From positions 1 through 45,425 of the forward strand of contig JACKDA010000012.1 in NCBI GenBank assembly GCA_020633775.1: 45,425 nt of DNA, given 5' to 3'. Source of the stretch: Gemmatimonadales bacterium. GTDB lineage: Bacteria > Gemmatimonadota > Gemmatimonadetes > Gemmatimonadales > GWC2-71-9. The position numbers were made by a program, and so were the translations under genes. Below, one piece after another: positions 16,140 through 24,496 of the stretch. The notes under the pieces are model-generated. The model had not been told where the DNA came from and did not search any database. It saw only the letters and a list, made by a program, of their open reading frames with translations. The first letter of the stretch is position 1. Each line of letters starts with the position of its first letter.

Positions 16140-17970
16140 CGGTCGGCTCCGGGGTGCCGTCCTCGACCTGGTACGCCACGGCCCAGGCCCCCTCGCCGAC
16201 ATGGGTCCCGAGCACCGCGGTGGCCGGGGCCACCAGCACCTCGCGCGGCTTGAACGCCGCCGTCAGCGCCATCCGGACCCGCTCGGCGACCTCGGGCACC
16301 TCGGCGTGGGCGATCCCGAACCGCAGCTGCGCGGGGCGGGGCGTCAGGCGCCGGGTCAACTCGGCCAGTACCCGGGGTACGACCTGGTCGTCGCCGCGGA
16401 TCCGGTCGACGACCTGCACCGTGCCCTCCTGGTCGATCTCGAGCAGCGGGCGAATGTTCAGCAATCCACCGATCCAGGCCTTGCCCTTCGACACCCGCCC
16501 GGAGCGGATGAGGTTCTCGTAGGTGGCGACGGTGAGCAGGAACCCCGATTGGGCCCGCACCCGCCGCAGCTCGGTCGCGATCGCCGGCGCCCGCCAGCCG
16601 GCGTCGGCGAGTTCCTGCGCCCTGAGTCCGAGGAGGCCGAGCCCGAGTGACGCGGCCCGGGAGTCCACCACGGTGACGTTCGTGATCCCTGCCGCCTGCA
16701 CCGCCGCCTGCGCCGAGGCGAAGGTCCCCGACAGCCGCGACGACACGAAGATGCCCAGGACTTCCTCGGCTTCCGACCGCGCCGCCCGGAACGCCTTCAC
16801 GAACTCGGCCGGCGCCGGCTGGGAGGTCGTCGGCAGCTCGCGCGCGGCGCGGAGTCGCCGATAGAACTCTGCCGGCTTCAGGTCCACCCGGTCCCGGAAG
16901 GTCTCGCCGCCGAAGACCACCTGCAGCGGGACCTGGATGATCCCGTGCCGGTCGAGGATCGGATCGGCGAGGTCGCTGGTCGAATCGACCACGATCGCGA
17001 CCCGGCGCTGGTCGACGTGGCTCAGCTGCCGGTGCTGGGCCCGCATGTCATCGGCCTTGCGGGCGGTGACCGTCCCCCACTGTTCCGCCAGGGTGAACAC
17101 CGCATCCGGAGTGTCGGTGTGGACGTGCAGCTTCAGGATGTCGCCCGCGACCGCCACCACCACCGACCCACCGAAGTCGTGCAACCGGGTCCGCACGTCG
17201 TTCGCGGCCGGGAGCGCCTCACCCCGGACGAGGACCTCGGTGCAGAACTGGAAGTCACGCTCGGTGGCGATGTCGGCGAGCGCGGCCGCCGCGAGGGCGG
17301 AGTCGTCCGCGGCCCAGTTGTCGGCCGGAAGGATGGGGTCGCCGTTGATCACGCGGACCACGCCCTCGACCATCCTGACGAATCCCTTACCACCGGCATC
17401 GACGACGCCGGCCTCCTTGAGCACCGCCATGAGCTCCGGGGTCCGGGCGAGGACGCGTTCGGATTCGGCGTGCAGTCGGCGGAGGAAGTGGCCGATGTCG
17501 GCCGACTCGCCGGCGGCGCGCTCGGCGGCGATCGCCGCGTCGCGGACGACGGTGAGGATGGTGCCCTCGCGGGGCTCGTCGAGCGCCTGCTCGAGGTGGC
17601 GGGCCCCCTCGCGCACCGCGCGGGCGACGTCGGTGGCGCTTGCCGTGGGCAGCCCCTCGAGGGCCTCGCCGAAGCCGATCAGGAAGTGGGCGAGCATCAT
17701 CCCCGAGTTGCCCCGGGCGCCCATCACCGCGGCGCGGGCCGCGGTGGTGGCGGTGGCCGAAAGCGGCGCGTCGCCGAGGGCCCGGAGGGCATCGGCGACG
17801 GCGCGCAGGGTCAGCGAGAAGTTGGTGCCGGTGTCGCCGTCGGGGACCGGGAAGACGTTGATCCGGTTGAGCTCCTCGCGGCCGGCCGCCACCCAGTCGC
17901 TCGCGGCGAGGAATCCGCGCGCCAACCGGGGGCCGTCGAGGTACCCGATCCCGACTGCGGGGGCTGCCAA
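16132..17970 (-). CDS. DAK2 (FakA-like) - DegV (FakB-like) fusion protein
   Basis: 612 residues from TTG 17970, one base after the rplI stop. Residues about 12-210 form a DhaL/DAK2 ATP-binding domain with INVFPVPDGDTGTN (37-50), GARGNSGMM (84-92) and DAGGKGF (191-197). About 240-310 match the FakA middle domain (DILKLHVHTDTPD). From about 323 it is a full DegV protein: VAIVVDSTSDL, the TSQP motif (382-385), SSRLSGTFASA (410-420), SGRVSKGKAWIGGLLNIRP and a C-terminal HVGEGAWA. Separate FakA (kinase) and FakB (DegV, fatty-acid carrier) normally combine to phosphorylate exogenous fatty acids. Here the DegV unit occupies the place of FakA's own C-terminal domain. One-chain fatty acid kinase is inference. 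Confidence 0.88.
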   Translation of the reverse strand: MAAPAVGIGYLDGPRLARGFLAASDWVAAGREELNRINVFPVPDGDTGTNFSLTLRAVADALRALGDAPLSATATTAARAAVMGARGNSGMMLAHFLIGFGEALEGLPTASATDVARAVREGARHLEQALDEPREGTILTVVRDAAIAAERAAGESADIGHFLRRLHAESERVLARTPELMAVLKEAGVVDAGGKGFVRMVEGVVRVINGDPILPADNWAADDSALAAAALADIATERDFQFCTEVLVRGEALPAANDVRTRLHDFGGSVVVAVAGDILKLHVHTDTPDAVFTLAEQWGTVTARKADDMRAQHRQLSHVDQRRVAIVVDSTSDLADPILDRHGIIQVPLQVVFGGETFRDRVDLKPAEFYRRLRAARELPTTSQPAPAEFVKAFRAARSEAEEVLGIFVSSRLSGTFASAQAAVQAAGITNVTVVDSRAASLGLGLLGLRAQELADAGWRAPAIATELRRVRAQSGFLLTVATYENLIRSGRVSKGKAWIGGLLNIRPLLEIDQEGTVQVVDRIRGDDQVVPRVLAELTRRLTPRPAQLRFGIAHAEVPEVAERVRMALTAAFKPREVLVAPATAVLGTHVGEGAWAVAYQVEDGTPEPTDD

Positions 17971-17971
17971 C

Positions 17972-18421
17972 TCAGCCCTCGGCGGCGATGGTGACCTTCA
18001 CCTCGGCGTGGACCTCGTGGTGGAGTCGGACCGGCACGGCATGGAACCCGAGCTCCTTGAGCGGGTGCTCGAGCTCGATCTTCCGCTTGTCGATCGCGAA
18101 GCCCATCGCCTCGAGCTGGGTGGCGATGTCGGCCGAGGTCACCGAGCCGAAGAGCTTGCCGTCCTCGCCCGCCTTGGCGGTGAAGCTGAGCTGCGCCGCC
18201 CCGATGCGGGCGGCCAGCGCCTCCGCCTCGGCCTTGTCGGCGGCGGCCTTCGCGGCCCGCACGCGGGACTCGGCGGCGATCCGCTTCTTGTTCCCCTCGG
18301 TCGCCTCGAAGGCGAGGCCCTGGGGGAGGAGGAAGTTGCGGGCATACCCCGGCTTGACGCGCACCAGGTCGCCGGCCTTGCCGAGCGAGGGGACGGTGTC
18401 GCGCAGGATCAGTTCGATCAT
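17972..18421 (-). CDS. rplI: 50S ribosomal protein L9
   Basis: 149 residues, MIELILRDTVPSLGKAGDLVRVKPGYARNFL: the L9 N-domain with the conserved GYARNFLLP. The long connecting helix rich in Ala, Lys and Glu (about 40-75) and the C-domain (KLFGSVTSADIA ... VTIAAEG) follow. ATG 18421 is chosen over the adjacent GTG 18424, because GAAGGAG lies 7 nt ahead of it and its A shares the stop TGA of the DUF2232 gene. rpsF-rpsR-(DUF2232)-rplI is a widely conserved order. Confidence 0.96.
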   Translation of the reverse strand: MIELILRDTVPSLGKAGDLVRVKPGYARNFLLPQGLAFEATEGNKKRIAAESRVRAAKAAADKAEAEALAARIGAAQLSFTAKAGEDGKLFGSVTSADIATQLEAMGFAIDKRKIELEHPLKELGFHAVPVRLHHEVHAEVKVTIAAEG

Positions 18422-19320
18422 CACGGTACTCCTTCGTCGGGCGCCAGGCGGCGCCGGAAGTCCAGCCAGGTATCTGCCGTGCCGATCAGCACGCAGGACG
18501 CCAAGGCCAATGGTAACAGCGCCAGCGCGGTGATGGAGAGCAGCACCGCGAAGAACATCGGGGCCGGGAGGAGGGCGGTCTGGATGACGGCCAGCCCCCG
18601 GCCCGCATACAACGCCAGCATCAGGACCAGCAGGTTGCTCCCGACCACCCCGGCCGCGGTCTGGCCGGCCAGCATCGCCAGGGCCGCCGCGATGATCAGC
18701 ACCCAGACGAGGTGGTCGCTGAACCGCAGTGCCCGGAACGGCAGCGGGGCCGGACCGAGCGGGGTGGAGGCCACCCGCCAGTACCAGTTCCAGGCCAGGT
18801 AGCCGCCGCCCAGGGCGAAGACCCCCAGCATCCCCGGCATCAGCCCGCTGGCGTCCCGGAGGGCGGCCGCGAGCTGGAGCGCGAGGTCGGCCGCGGCCCC
18901 CGTGACCACCTCGCCGGCCACCGGAGGCGACTCGGGCAGCCCGGGAGAGAGCAGCCGCCAGGTGGCCCAGTAGTCGGCCATGAAGGCGGCCTGGAGCTCA
19001 CCCCAGGAGATCCCCAGCCAGACGAACCACCCGACCACGAGGGTGGCGCTCGCCGCGATCGCGGCCAGGGTGCGGTGCACCAGCGAGCGGACCCCCATCA
19101 GGGTCACGATCACGAACGCCCCGGTGAAGAACGCCCCCGCCGCCCGGACCGTCCGATCGGTCAGGGTCGCGGGCAGCCGCAGCACGACGGCGGCGGCGAC
19201 CACGCTGATCACGATCCAGAGCCACTCCCGCCCGGACCGCGGACGGGAGAGGAGGAGCAGGATCGCGAGCGGGCCGAGGACAAACGCCTTCGGCGCGCTG
19301 AGGATGTACCCCACCAGCAC
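18421..19320 (-). CDS. DUF2232-type integral membrane protein
   Basis: About 299 residues with seven or eight hydrophobic segments (FVLGPLAILLLL, LWIVISVVAAAVV, AAGAFFTGAFVIVTLMGV, TLAAIAASATLVVGWFVWL, MLGVFALGGGYLAW, LVWVLIIAAALAML, and two more at the end). Position between rpsR and rplI and the opening 'SPKAF.LGPLA.LLLL' style match the DUF2232/YybS group, whose function is not known. GTG 19320 is the first standard start in frame. The frame is open back to the rpsR stop, so the true N-terminus may lie up to 20 codons earlier at a rarer start. Confidence 0.72.
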   Translation of the reverse strand: MLVGYILSAPKAFVLGPLAILLLLSRPRSGREWLWIVISVVAAAVVLRLPATLTDRTVRAAGAFFTGAFVIVTLMGVRSLVHRTLAAIAASATLVVGWFVWLGISWGELQAAFMADYWATWRLLSPGLPESPPVAGEVVTGAAADLALQLAAALRDASGLMPGMLGVFALGGGYLAWNWYWRVASTPLGPAPLPFRALRFSDHLVWVLIIAAALAMLAGQTAAGVVGSNLLVLMLALYAGRGLAVIQTALLPAPMFFAVLLSITALALLPLALASCVLIGTADTWLDFRRRLAPDEGVP

Positions 19321-19379
19321 GACCGGGCCGAGCCACGGCGCACGGCGCGGGGCCGGACCGGGTGCCGGGACCGGCGAGC

Positions 19380-19601
19380 TCAGCCCGCGAAGCCCTTGAT
19401 GTAGGGAAGCAGCGCGATCTCGCGGGCCCGCTTGATGGCACGCGAGAGCTGCCGCTGGTGCCGGGCACAGGTGCCCGACAGCCGCGACGGCAGGATCTTG
19501 CCGCGCTCCGTCAGGAACCGGGTCAGCAGTCGCTCATCCTTGAAGTCCACGATGCGGATCCCGCTCTCGCAGACGGCGCAGGTCTTGTTCGGGCGGGCCA
19601 T
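19380..19601 (-). CDS. rpsR: 30S ribosomal protein S18 (zinc-binding type)
   Basis: 73 residues with a zinc ribbon (CAVCESG and a later TCARHQ) and the S18 core IRIVDFKDERLLTRFLTERGKILPSRLSGTC followed by RQLSRAIKRAREIALLPY. S18 binds the 30S platform with S6. The start shares one base with the rpsF stop (TGATG), giving coupled, equimolar synthesis of the S6/S18 pair. Confidence 0.97.
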   Translation of the reverse strand: MARPNKTCAVCESGIRIVDFKDERLLTRFLTERGKILPSRLSGTCARHQRQLSRAIKRAREIALLPYIKGFAG

Positions 19602-19936
19602 CAGTCGTCCTCCCCGTCGCGGTCGGACGGTGCAGTGGACATCACGGCGCCCTCGTCGAGGACGATCAGGTGCCGGAGGACACCCTCGTCGAGCTTGAGC
19701 GCGCGCTCGAACTCGGGGAGCATCTCGGGGGTCGCCTCGAACTTGGCGATGACGTAGAACCCGGTCTCCTTGTTCGCGATCGGGTACGCCATGGTGCGCT
19801 TGCCCCACATGTCGAGGGCAATCGGCTCGCCGCTCGCCTGCGGGACGAGTTCGTGATGCTTGTTGAGCTTTTCGGTGATGGCGTCTTCCTCGAGGGTACT
19901 GTCGAGGATGTAGACCGCCTCGTACATGCGAGACAT
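19601..19936 (-). CDS. rpsF: 30S ribosomal protein S6
   Basis: 111 residues, MSRMYEAVYILDSTLEED, with the S6 ferredoxin-like strands KRTMAYPIANKETGFYVIAKFEA and RHLIVLDEG. A strong ribosome binding site (GAAGGAAGG) lies just upstream of ATG 19936. It is the first gene of the long minus-strand run that ends with lolA. The acidic tail (SDRDGEDD) is typical. Confidence 0.96.
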   Translation of the reverse strand: MSRMYEAVYILDSTLEEDAITEKLNKHHELVPQASGEPIALDMWGKRTMAYPIANKETGFYVIAKFEATPEMLPEFERALKLDEGVLRHLIVLDEGAVMSTAPSDRDGEDD

Positions 19937-20012
19937 CGGCACCTTCCTTCGGTCTGGGGAATCGCCCCGGGGCTGGTGCGGCCCCGAGGAGGATGAATTG
20001 TGACAGCCCTCA

Positions 20013-20018
20013 AAGATA
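20013..20018 (-). promoter_or_regulatory. Possible -10 element for rpsF
   Basis: In the 103-nt gap between hisD and rpsF the minus strand carries TATCTT (20018-20013) followed by TTGAGGGCTGTCA. This resembles the prs promoter, where TATCTT is followed by TCCGGGCTGTCA. No good -35 is seen at 17-18 nt. If used, the rpsF leader is about 70 nt. I found no S6/S18-binding RNA motif that I could draw with confidence. Confidence 0.35.
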
Positions 20019-20039
20019 TCCACAGGGGCGGTCGGGGCG

Positions 20040-21293
20040 CTAGCCGCGGGCCTCCGCCGCCCGGGCGTGTGCCTCGAGCCCCTCCACCCGGGCCAGTCGT
20101 GCTGTCTGGAGGCCCAGCGGCTCGGCGTCGTCGAGCCGGAGCCAGGTCCGGGCCCTGAGGAAGGTGAAGACCGAGAGGCCGGCCGTGAACCGGGCCCCGC
20201 CCCCGGTGGGGAGGACGTGGTTGGGGCCGGCGCCGTAGTCGCCGAAGACCTCCGCCGAGCGCTCGCCGAGGAAGAGGGCCCCGGCGTTGCCGATGCGGGT
20301 CGCCACGGCCCCGGGATCCCGGAGGGCGAGTTGCAGGTGCTCGGGGGCGAGCCGGTCGACCGCACTGATGGCCTCGTCGAGCGAGCGGCAGACCACCACG
20401 CCGCCCGCCGCCAGGGCCGCCCGCGCGGTTTGGGCCGTTGGCAGCACCGCCAACTGCTCCGCGAGCTCGCGGCGGACCGACTCGACGAGATCGGCCGAGG
20501 TCGTCACCAGCACCGGCAGCGCGTCGACATCGTGCTCGGCCTGGCCCAGCAGGTCCGCGGCGACGATGGCCGGATCGGCGGAGTCGTCGGCGAGCACCAC
20601 CAGTTCCGACGGGCCGGCGAGCATGTCGATGCCGACGCGGCCCGAAACCGCCTGCTTGGCGGCGGTGACCCAGCGATTGCCCGGTCCGACGATCACGTCG
20701 ACTGCCGCGACGGTGCCGATCCCGAAGGCGAGCGCCGCGATCGCCTGGGCGCCACCGAGGCCGATCAGGCCATCGGCACCCGCGATGGCGGCGGCGGCCA
20801 GCATCGTGTCCGAGGGCCTTGGCGACGCGACCCAGACCTCACCCACCCCCGCGGCGCGTGCAGTGACCGCACCCATCAGCAGCGAGGAGGGGAGGGGGAA
20901 CCGACCCGCCGGCGCGTAGCAGCCCGCCCGGGCGACCGGCAACACAGTGTGCCCGGCCCGGCCACCAGGTACCTCGACGTCGACGTCGGTGAGCGCGGCA
21001 CGCTGCGCGAGCGCGAACTGCCGGATCCGGTCCGCCATCGCCTCGAGGTCGCCGCGCATCCCGACCGGGAGCCGATCGCGGGCCGCGTCGAGCGCCGCCC
21101 GGTCGAACAGCCAGCGATCGCCGGGCTGGAAGCCGTCGAGCCGCGCGGCGTGCCGGAGGGCTTCCTCCTCGCCGCCCTGCTCCACGTCGGCGACGATGCG
21201 CGCGGCGCGCGCGAGGGTGTCGGCATCGAGGACGGCACGCGGCCGCGCGACCAGCTCGTCGAGGGTGCGCGCGGGGAAGTCGACTTCACTCAT
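20040..21293 (-). CDS. hisD: Histidinol dehydrogenase
   Basis: 417 residues. Oxidises L-histidinol to L-histidine with two NAD+, the last pathway step. Shows YAPAGRFPLPSSLLMG, the NAD/substrate region QAIAALAFGIGTV and VIVGPGNRWVTAAKQAV, IDMLAGPSELVVLAD, the zinc-site QAEHD and EHLQL, and SVFTFLRARTWLRL. The ATG at 21293 overlaps the end of the hisA-IE gene by 4 nt (ATGA). It is the last gene of the his operon. Confidence 0.96.
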   Translation of the reverse strand: MSEVDFPARTLDELVARPRAVLDADTLARAARIVADVEQGGEEEALRHAARLDGFQPGDRWLFDRAALDAARDRLPVGMRGDLEAMADRIRQFALAQRAALTDVDVEVPGGRAGHTVLPVARAGCYAPAGRFPLPSSLLMGAVTARAAGVGEVWVASPRPSDTMLAAAAIAGADGLIGLGGAQAIAALAFGIGTVAAVDVIVGPGNRWVTAAKQAVSGRVGIDMLAGPSELVVLADDSADPAIVAADLLGQAEHDVDALPVLVTTSADLVESVRRELAEQLAVLPTAQTARAALAAGGVVVCRSLDEAISAVDRLAPEHLQLALRDPGAVATRIGNAGALFLGERSAEVFGDYGAGPNHVLPTGGGARFTAGLSVFTFLRARTWLRLDDAEPLGLQTARLARVEGLEAHARAAEARG

Positions 21294-22558
21294 GCGTCGT
21301 GCTCCGGTTTGGCGTTGCCCGGTCGGCGGGTGACGCCGAGGGCGCGGCGGTGCAGGATGCGCTCGACATCGGCGAGTCGGACGTCGTGTCGCGCCAGCTG
21401 CACCATCGCGAAGTAGATGAGGTCGGCGGCCTCGTGGGCCACGTGCTCCGCAGTGGTGGCTTCCGACAGCTCGGCGGCCTCCTCGCGCAGCTTCGCCGCG
21501 AGCAGGGTCGGGTCGTCGAACAACCGCCGGGTGTACGAGTCCGCGGGTGCCGTCGTGCGCCGCTCGGCGATGATGGCCTCCAGTGCGGCGAGCGGTGGGG
21601 CGTCGCCCCAGCAGGTCGCCGTGTCCCGATGACAGAACCCGGCGCCGGCCTGCCGCACGGTGAACCGGAGCGCATCGCGGTCGCAATCGAGGTCGATACG
21701 CAGCAGCTCCTGCGTCGCACCCGAGGTCTCGCCCTTCACCCACAGTCCGCGCGTCCGCGAATGGTAGACGCCCTGGCGCGTCTCGATGGCGCGGGTGAGC
21801 GACTGGTGATTGCTCCAGGCGAGCCCCAGCGCCGTTCCTCGCTCGTCGACCACCACCGTGGCGAAGAGGCCGTCTTCGCGGTCGGTGACCAGCGGCGCGG
21901 CGATGGCGTCGGCGAGCGCAAGACGCCCGGTGTAGAGCGCCATGCCGACCTGGGCGTCGGCACCCAGTCGATCAAGCTCGGCGATCTCGGCGGCGGTGGT
22001 GACGCCACCGGCGATCGTCACCCGGGCCTCGCCGGCCGCCTCCACCAGCGTCCGTGACATCTCGAGGTCGGTCCCGCCGAGTCGGCCCTCGCGCTCGACG
22101 AAGGTGACGAGGAAGCCGCCCACCAGCTCGCGCAGCTCGGCCATCCGTTCGAGGATGCCGCGCCCGGTGCCGGTCTGCCACCCCTCGACGACGACCTCGC
22201 CATCGCGCGCGTCGAGCGCGGCGATGACGCGCTCGCGCGGCAGGCGGCGCAGCAGGTCGGGCTGGGCCGCGGTGCCGATCACGATCCGCTCGGCGCCGGC
22301 GTCCAGCCACCACCGCGCGGTGTCGTAGTCGCGGATCCCGCCGCCGACGCGGCACCGGCCCGCCTCGCAGAGTGGAGCGATCAGGTCGCGCTGGCTGCCG
22401 CGCCCGAGCGCTGCGTCGAGGTCGACCACGGCGACCTCGCCCGCGATCCCGAACCGCTCGAGCCAGGGACCGGGCGCGCCGGCATCGAGGGCGTGGTCGC
22501 GGCCGCCGACGAGCTGCACCACCTGGCGTCCCTGCAGGTCGATCGAGGGGATGATCAC
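21290..22558 (-). CDS. HisA-HisI-HisE trifunctional fusion
   Basis: 422 residues from GTG 22558. Residues 1-220 are HisA (ProFAR isomerase): IIPSIDLQGRQVVQL with catalytic Asp7, VGGGIRDYDTA, and AALDARDGEVVVEGW with Asp116. About 221-318 are HisI (PRA-CH): LAWSNHQSLTRAIET, KGETSGATQELL, the metal motif DCDRD (291-295) and cysteines 309 and 316. About 322-405 are HisE (PRA-PH): LREEAAELSEA and the helical tail. So steps 2, 3 and 4 of histidine biosynthesis lie on one chain. HisIE fusion is common; joining HisA to it is not. No internal stop or frame change is seen, and all active-site residues I can place are intact. Overlaps hisF and hisD by 4 nt each. Confidence 0.92.
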   Translation of the reverse strand: MIIPSIDLQGRQVVQLVGGRDHALDAGAPGPWLERFGIAGEVAVVDLDAALGRGSQRDLIAPLCEAGRCRVGGGIRDYDTARWWLDAGAERIVIGTAAQPDLLRRLPRERVIAALDARDGEVVVEGWQTGTGRGILERMAELRELVGGFLVTFVEREGRLGGTDLEMSRTLVEAAGEARVTIAGGVTTAAEIAELDRLGADAQVGMALYTGRLALADAIAAPLVTDREDGLFATVVVDERGTALGLAWSNHQSLTRAIETRQGVYHSRTRGLWVKGETSGATQELLRIDLDCDRDALRFTVRQAGAGFCHRDTATCWGDAPPLAALEAIIAERRTTAPADSYTRRLFDDPTLLAAKLREEAAELSEATTAEHVAHEAADLIYFAMVQLARHDVRLADVERILHRRALGVTRRPGNAKPEHDA

Positions 22559-23307
22559 GGTCGCACCTCCACGCCGGCCTCGGCCAGCCGCTGCTTGACG
22601 GCGGTGACGGTCGTGTCGCCGTCGTGGAACATCGAGGCCGCAAGCACCGCGTCGGCCCCTGCGCCGACCGCGGCGACGAAGTCATCGGCAGTGCGCGCCC
22701 CACCCGAGGCGATCACGGGCACGGTGACGGCGTCAGACACGGCGCGCAGCAGGTCGAGGTCGTAGCCGCTCCGTGTGCCATCGCGATCGATGCTGGTCAG
22801 CAGGATCTCGCCGGCGCCGGACGCCGTCCCCTCGATGGCCCAGGCGACGGCATCGCGGCCGGTCGCCTCGCTCCCCGAGCGACGGAAGACGCGCCACCCC
22901 TCGGCGGCTCGTGCGGCATCGATGGCGAGGACGATGCACTGCACGCCGAAGCGGTCGGCGAGCTCGGTGAGGAGGGCGGGGCGATCGCACGCCGCGCTGT
23001 TGACCGCGACCTTGTCGGCGCCGGCGTCGAGCAGCCGTTCAGCATCGGCCACCGCCCGCACGCCGCCACCCACGGTCAGCGGGATCGACAGCACCTGCCG
23101 GACCTCGCGCACCGTCTCGAGGGCATGCGCGCGGCCGCGATCGGTGGCCACCACGTCGAGGATCACGATCTCATCGGCGCCCTGCGCCTCGTAGCGTGCC
23201 GCGAGCTCGGCCGGCGATCCGGCATCGCGCAGCCCCTGGAAGTTGATCCCCTTCACCACGCGGCCATCACGGGTGTCGAGGCAGGGAATGATCCGTCGCG
23301 TCAGCAT
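22555..23307 (-). CDS. hisF: Imidazole glycerol phosphate synthase subunit HisF
   Basis: 250 residues forming the cyclase TIM barrel that makes IGP and AICAR using ammonia from HisH. The opening MLTRRIIPCLDTRDGRVVKG carries catalytic Asp11, and IVLAIDAARA holds the second aspartate. Phosphate-binding loops are TVGGGVR and IASGGARTADD. Starts 7 nt inside hisH and ends overlapping hisA-IE by 4 nt. Confidence 0.97.
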   Translation of the reverse strand: MLTRRIIPCLDTRDGRVVKGINFQGLRDAGSPAELAARYEAQGADEIVILDVVATDRGRAHALETVREVRQVLSIPLTVGGGVRAVADAERLLDAGADKVAVNSAACDRPALLTELADRFGVQCIVLAIDAARAAEGWRVFRRSGSEATGRDAVAWAIEGTASGAGEILLTSIDRDGTRSGYDLDLLRAVSDAVTVPVIASGGARTADDFVAAVGAGADAVLAASMFHDGDTTVTAVKQRLAEAGVEVRP

Positions 23308-23903
23308 GCGGCCCACCAGCGCTCGAGCAGTGCGGCGCCCCAGCGCCCCGAGAGCTCCGGGTGGAACTGGCAGGCGAGCTGGGGCCCGCGCGCGATCGCG
23401 GCGAGGAACGGGGTCCCGTGCACCGTCCGGGCTGCGGCCCACCCCTCCGGCGTCTCCCGCAGCGCGTACGAGTTGGCATAGTAGGCGTGACCCTCCTGGA
23501 CGATTCCTCCCTGCTGGTCGGGGACAACGAGGTTCCAGCCGAGCTGGGGGACGCGGACGGTGTCGGGGAGGTGGGTGGCGACCCCCGCGATCGCCCCGAG
23601 GCCCGGGGTGCCAGGCGATTCGTCGCTTCCCTGGGCGAGCAGCTGGAGACCGAGGCAGATCGCGAGCAGGGGCGCACCGGCGGCGAGTCGCTCGCGGAGC
23701 GCGTCGGCGAGCCCTCCGGCCTGCAGCTGGTGCATGGCGGCGCCGAAGTGCCCGACACCCGGCAACACCACCCGCCGTGCCGTGCGCACGGTCTCGGCGT
23801 CCTCGACCACGCGCGGCATGGCGCCGAGCCGACCGAGCGCGGCGAGGACGGACGCCAGGTTGGCGGTCCCGGTGCGCACGATGGCGACGTCGGTGGGGAT
23901 CAC
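23301..23903 (-). CDS. hisH: Imidazole glycerol phosphate synthase glutaminase subunit HisH
   Basis: 200 residues, a class I glutamine amidotransferase. The nucleophile elbow is AICLGLQLL with its Cys; the His/Glu pair is in QFHPELSG. Also seen are VLPGVGHFG and LGWNLV. It supplies NH3 to HisF through the barrel. GTG start at 23903 overlaps the hisB stop by 4 nt. Confidence 0.96.
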   Translation of the reverse strand: MIPTDVAIVRTGTANLASVLAALGRLGAMPRVVEDAETVRTARRVVLPGVGHFGAAMHQLQAGGLADALRERLAAGAPLLAICLGLQLLAQGSDESPGTPGLGAIAGVATHLPDTVRVPQLGWNLVVPDQQGGIVQEGHAYYANSYALRETPEGWAAARTVHGTPFLAAIARGPQLACQFHPELSGRWGAALLERWWAAC

Positions 23904-24496
23904 AGGGTCCCCTTGGTGCTGGGGATGCCACCCGCCCCGGTGCGGGCGACGGCATCACGAAGCGCGAGCGCGGTCGCCTTGAACGCGGCCTCCGCCTTGT
24001 GGTGATCGTTGCTTCCCGTCAGGACATCGACATGCAAGGTGAGCCGCGCCGCCGTCGCGAACGAGGAGAGCACATGGGTGATGTTCTCGCAGGCGAGGGT
24101 GCCGATGGTGTCGCGGACGAGGCCAAGCTCGACCCTCGCGAACGGCCGCCCGGAGATGTCCACCACACTGCGGGCGAGCGCCTCGTCGAGCGGGGCGTAG
24201 GCGTGTGCGAACCGCGCGATGCCGGACCGATCGCCGAGGGCGGTGGCCACGGCCTCGCCGAGGGCAAGGGCGCAGTCCTCTGCGGTGTGGTGATCGTCGA
24301 TGTGCAGGTCGCCGGTGCAGGCGAGGTCGAGATCGAAGCGGGCGTGGAAGGCGAGCGCCGTGAGCAGGTGGTCGAGGAAACCGATCCCGGTCGCGATGCT
24401 GGTGCGGCCGGTGCCGTCGAGCACGAGCGACAGGGTGATGTCGGTCTCGCGGGTGGTTCGCGTGACGGTGGCGGTGCGCGGGGTCAGGGCAGGCAT
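23900..24496 (-). CDS. hisB: Imidazoleglycerol-phosphate dehydratase
   Basis: 198 residues, the monofunctional HisB dehydratase. The manganese-binding motifs are GIGFLDHLLTALAFH, DDHHTAEDCALALGEA and SNDHHKAEAAFKA, and the conserved LDEALARSVVDISGRP is present. No phosphatase domain is attached, unlike enterobacterial HisB; that activity is probably supplied by the HAD part of the adjacent hisC fusion. Overlaps that gene by 13 nt and hisH by 4 nt. Confidence 0.97.
   Translation of the reverse strand: MPALTPRTATVTRTTRETDITLSLVLDGTGRTSIATGIGFLDHLLTALAFHARFDLDLACTGDLHIDDHHTAEDCALALGEAVATALGDRSGIARFAHAYAPLDEALARSVVDISGRPFARVELGLVRDTIGTLACENITHVLSSFATAARLTLHVDVLTGSNDHHKAEAAFKATALALRDAVARTGAGGIPSTKGTL

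Noticed and set aside
12974..16522. A 1182-codon plus-strand open frame opposite the barrel protein
   Set aside because: Same antisense-shadow pattern, rich in Val/Asp/Arg/Gly with no domain logic, spanning three real minus-strand genes.
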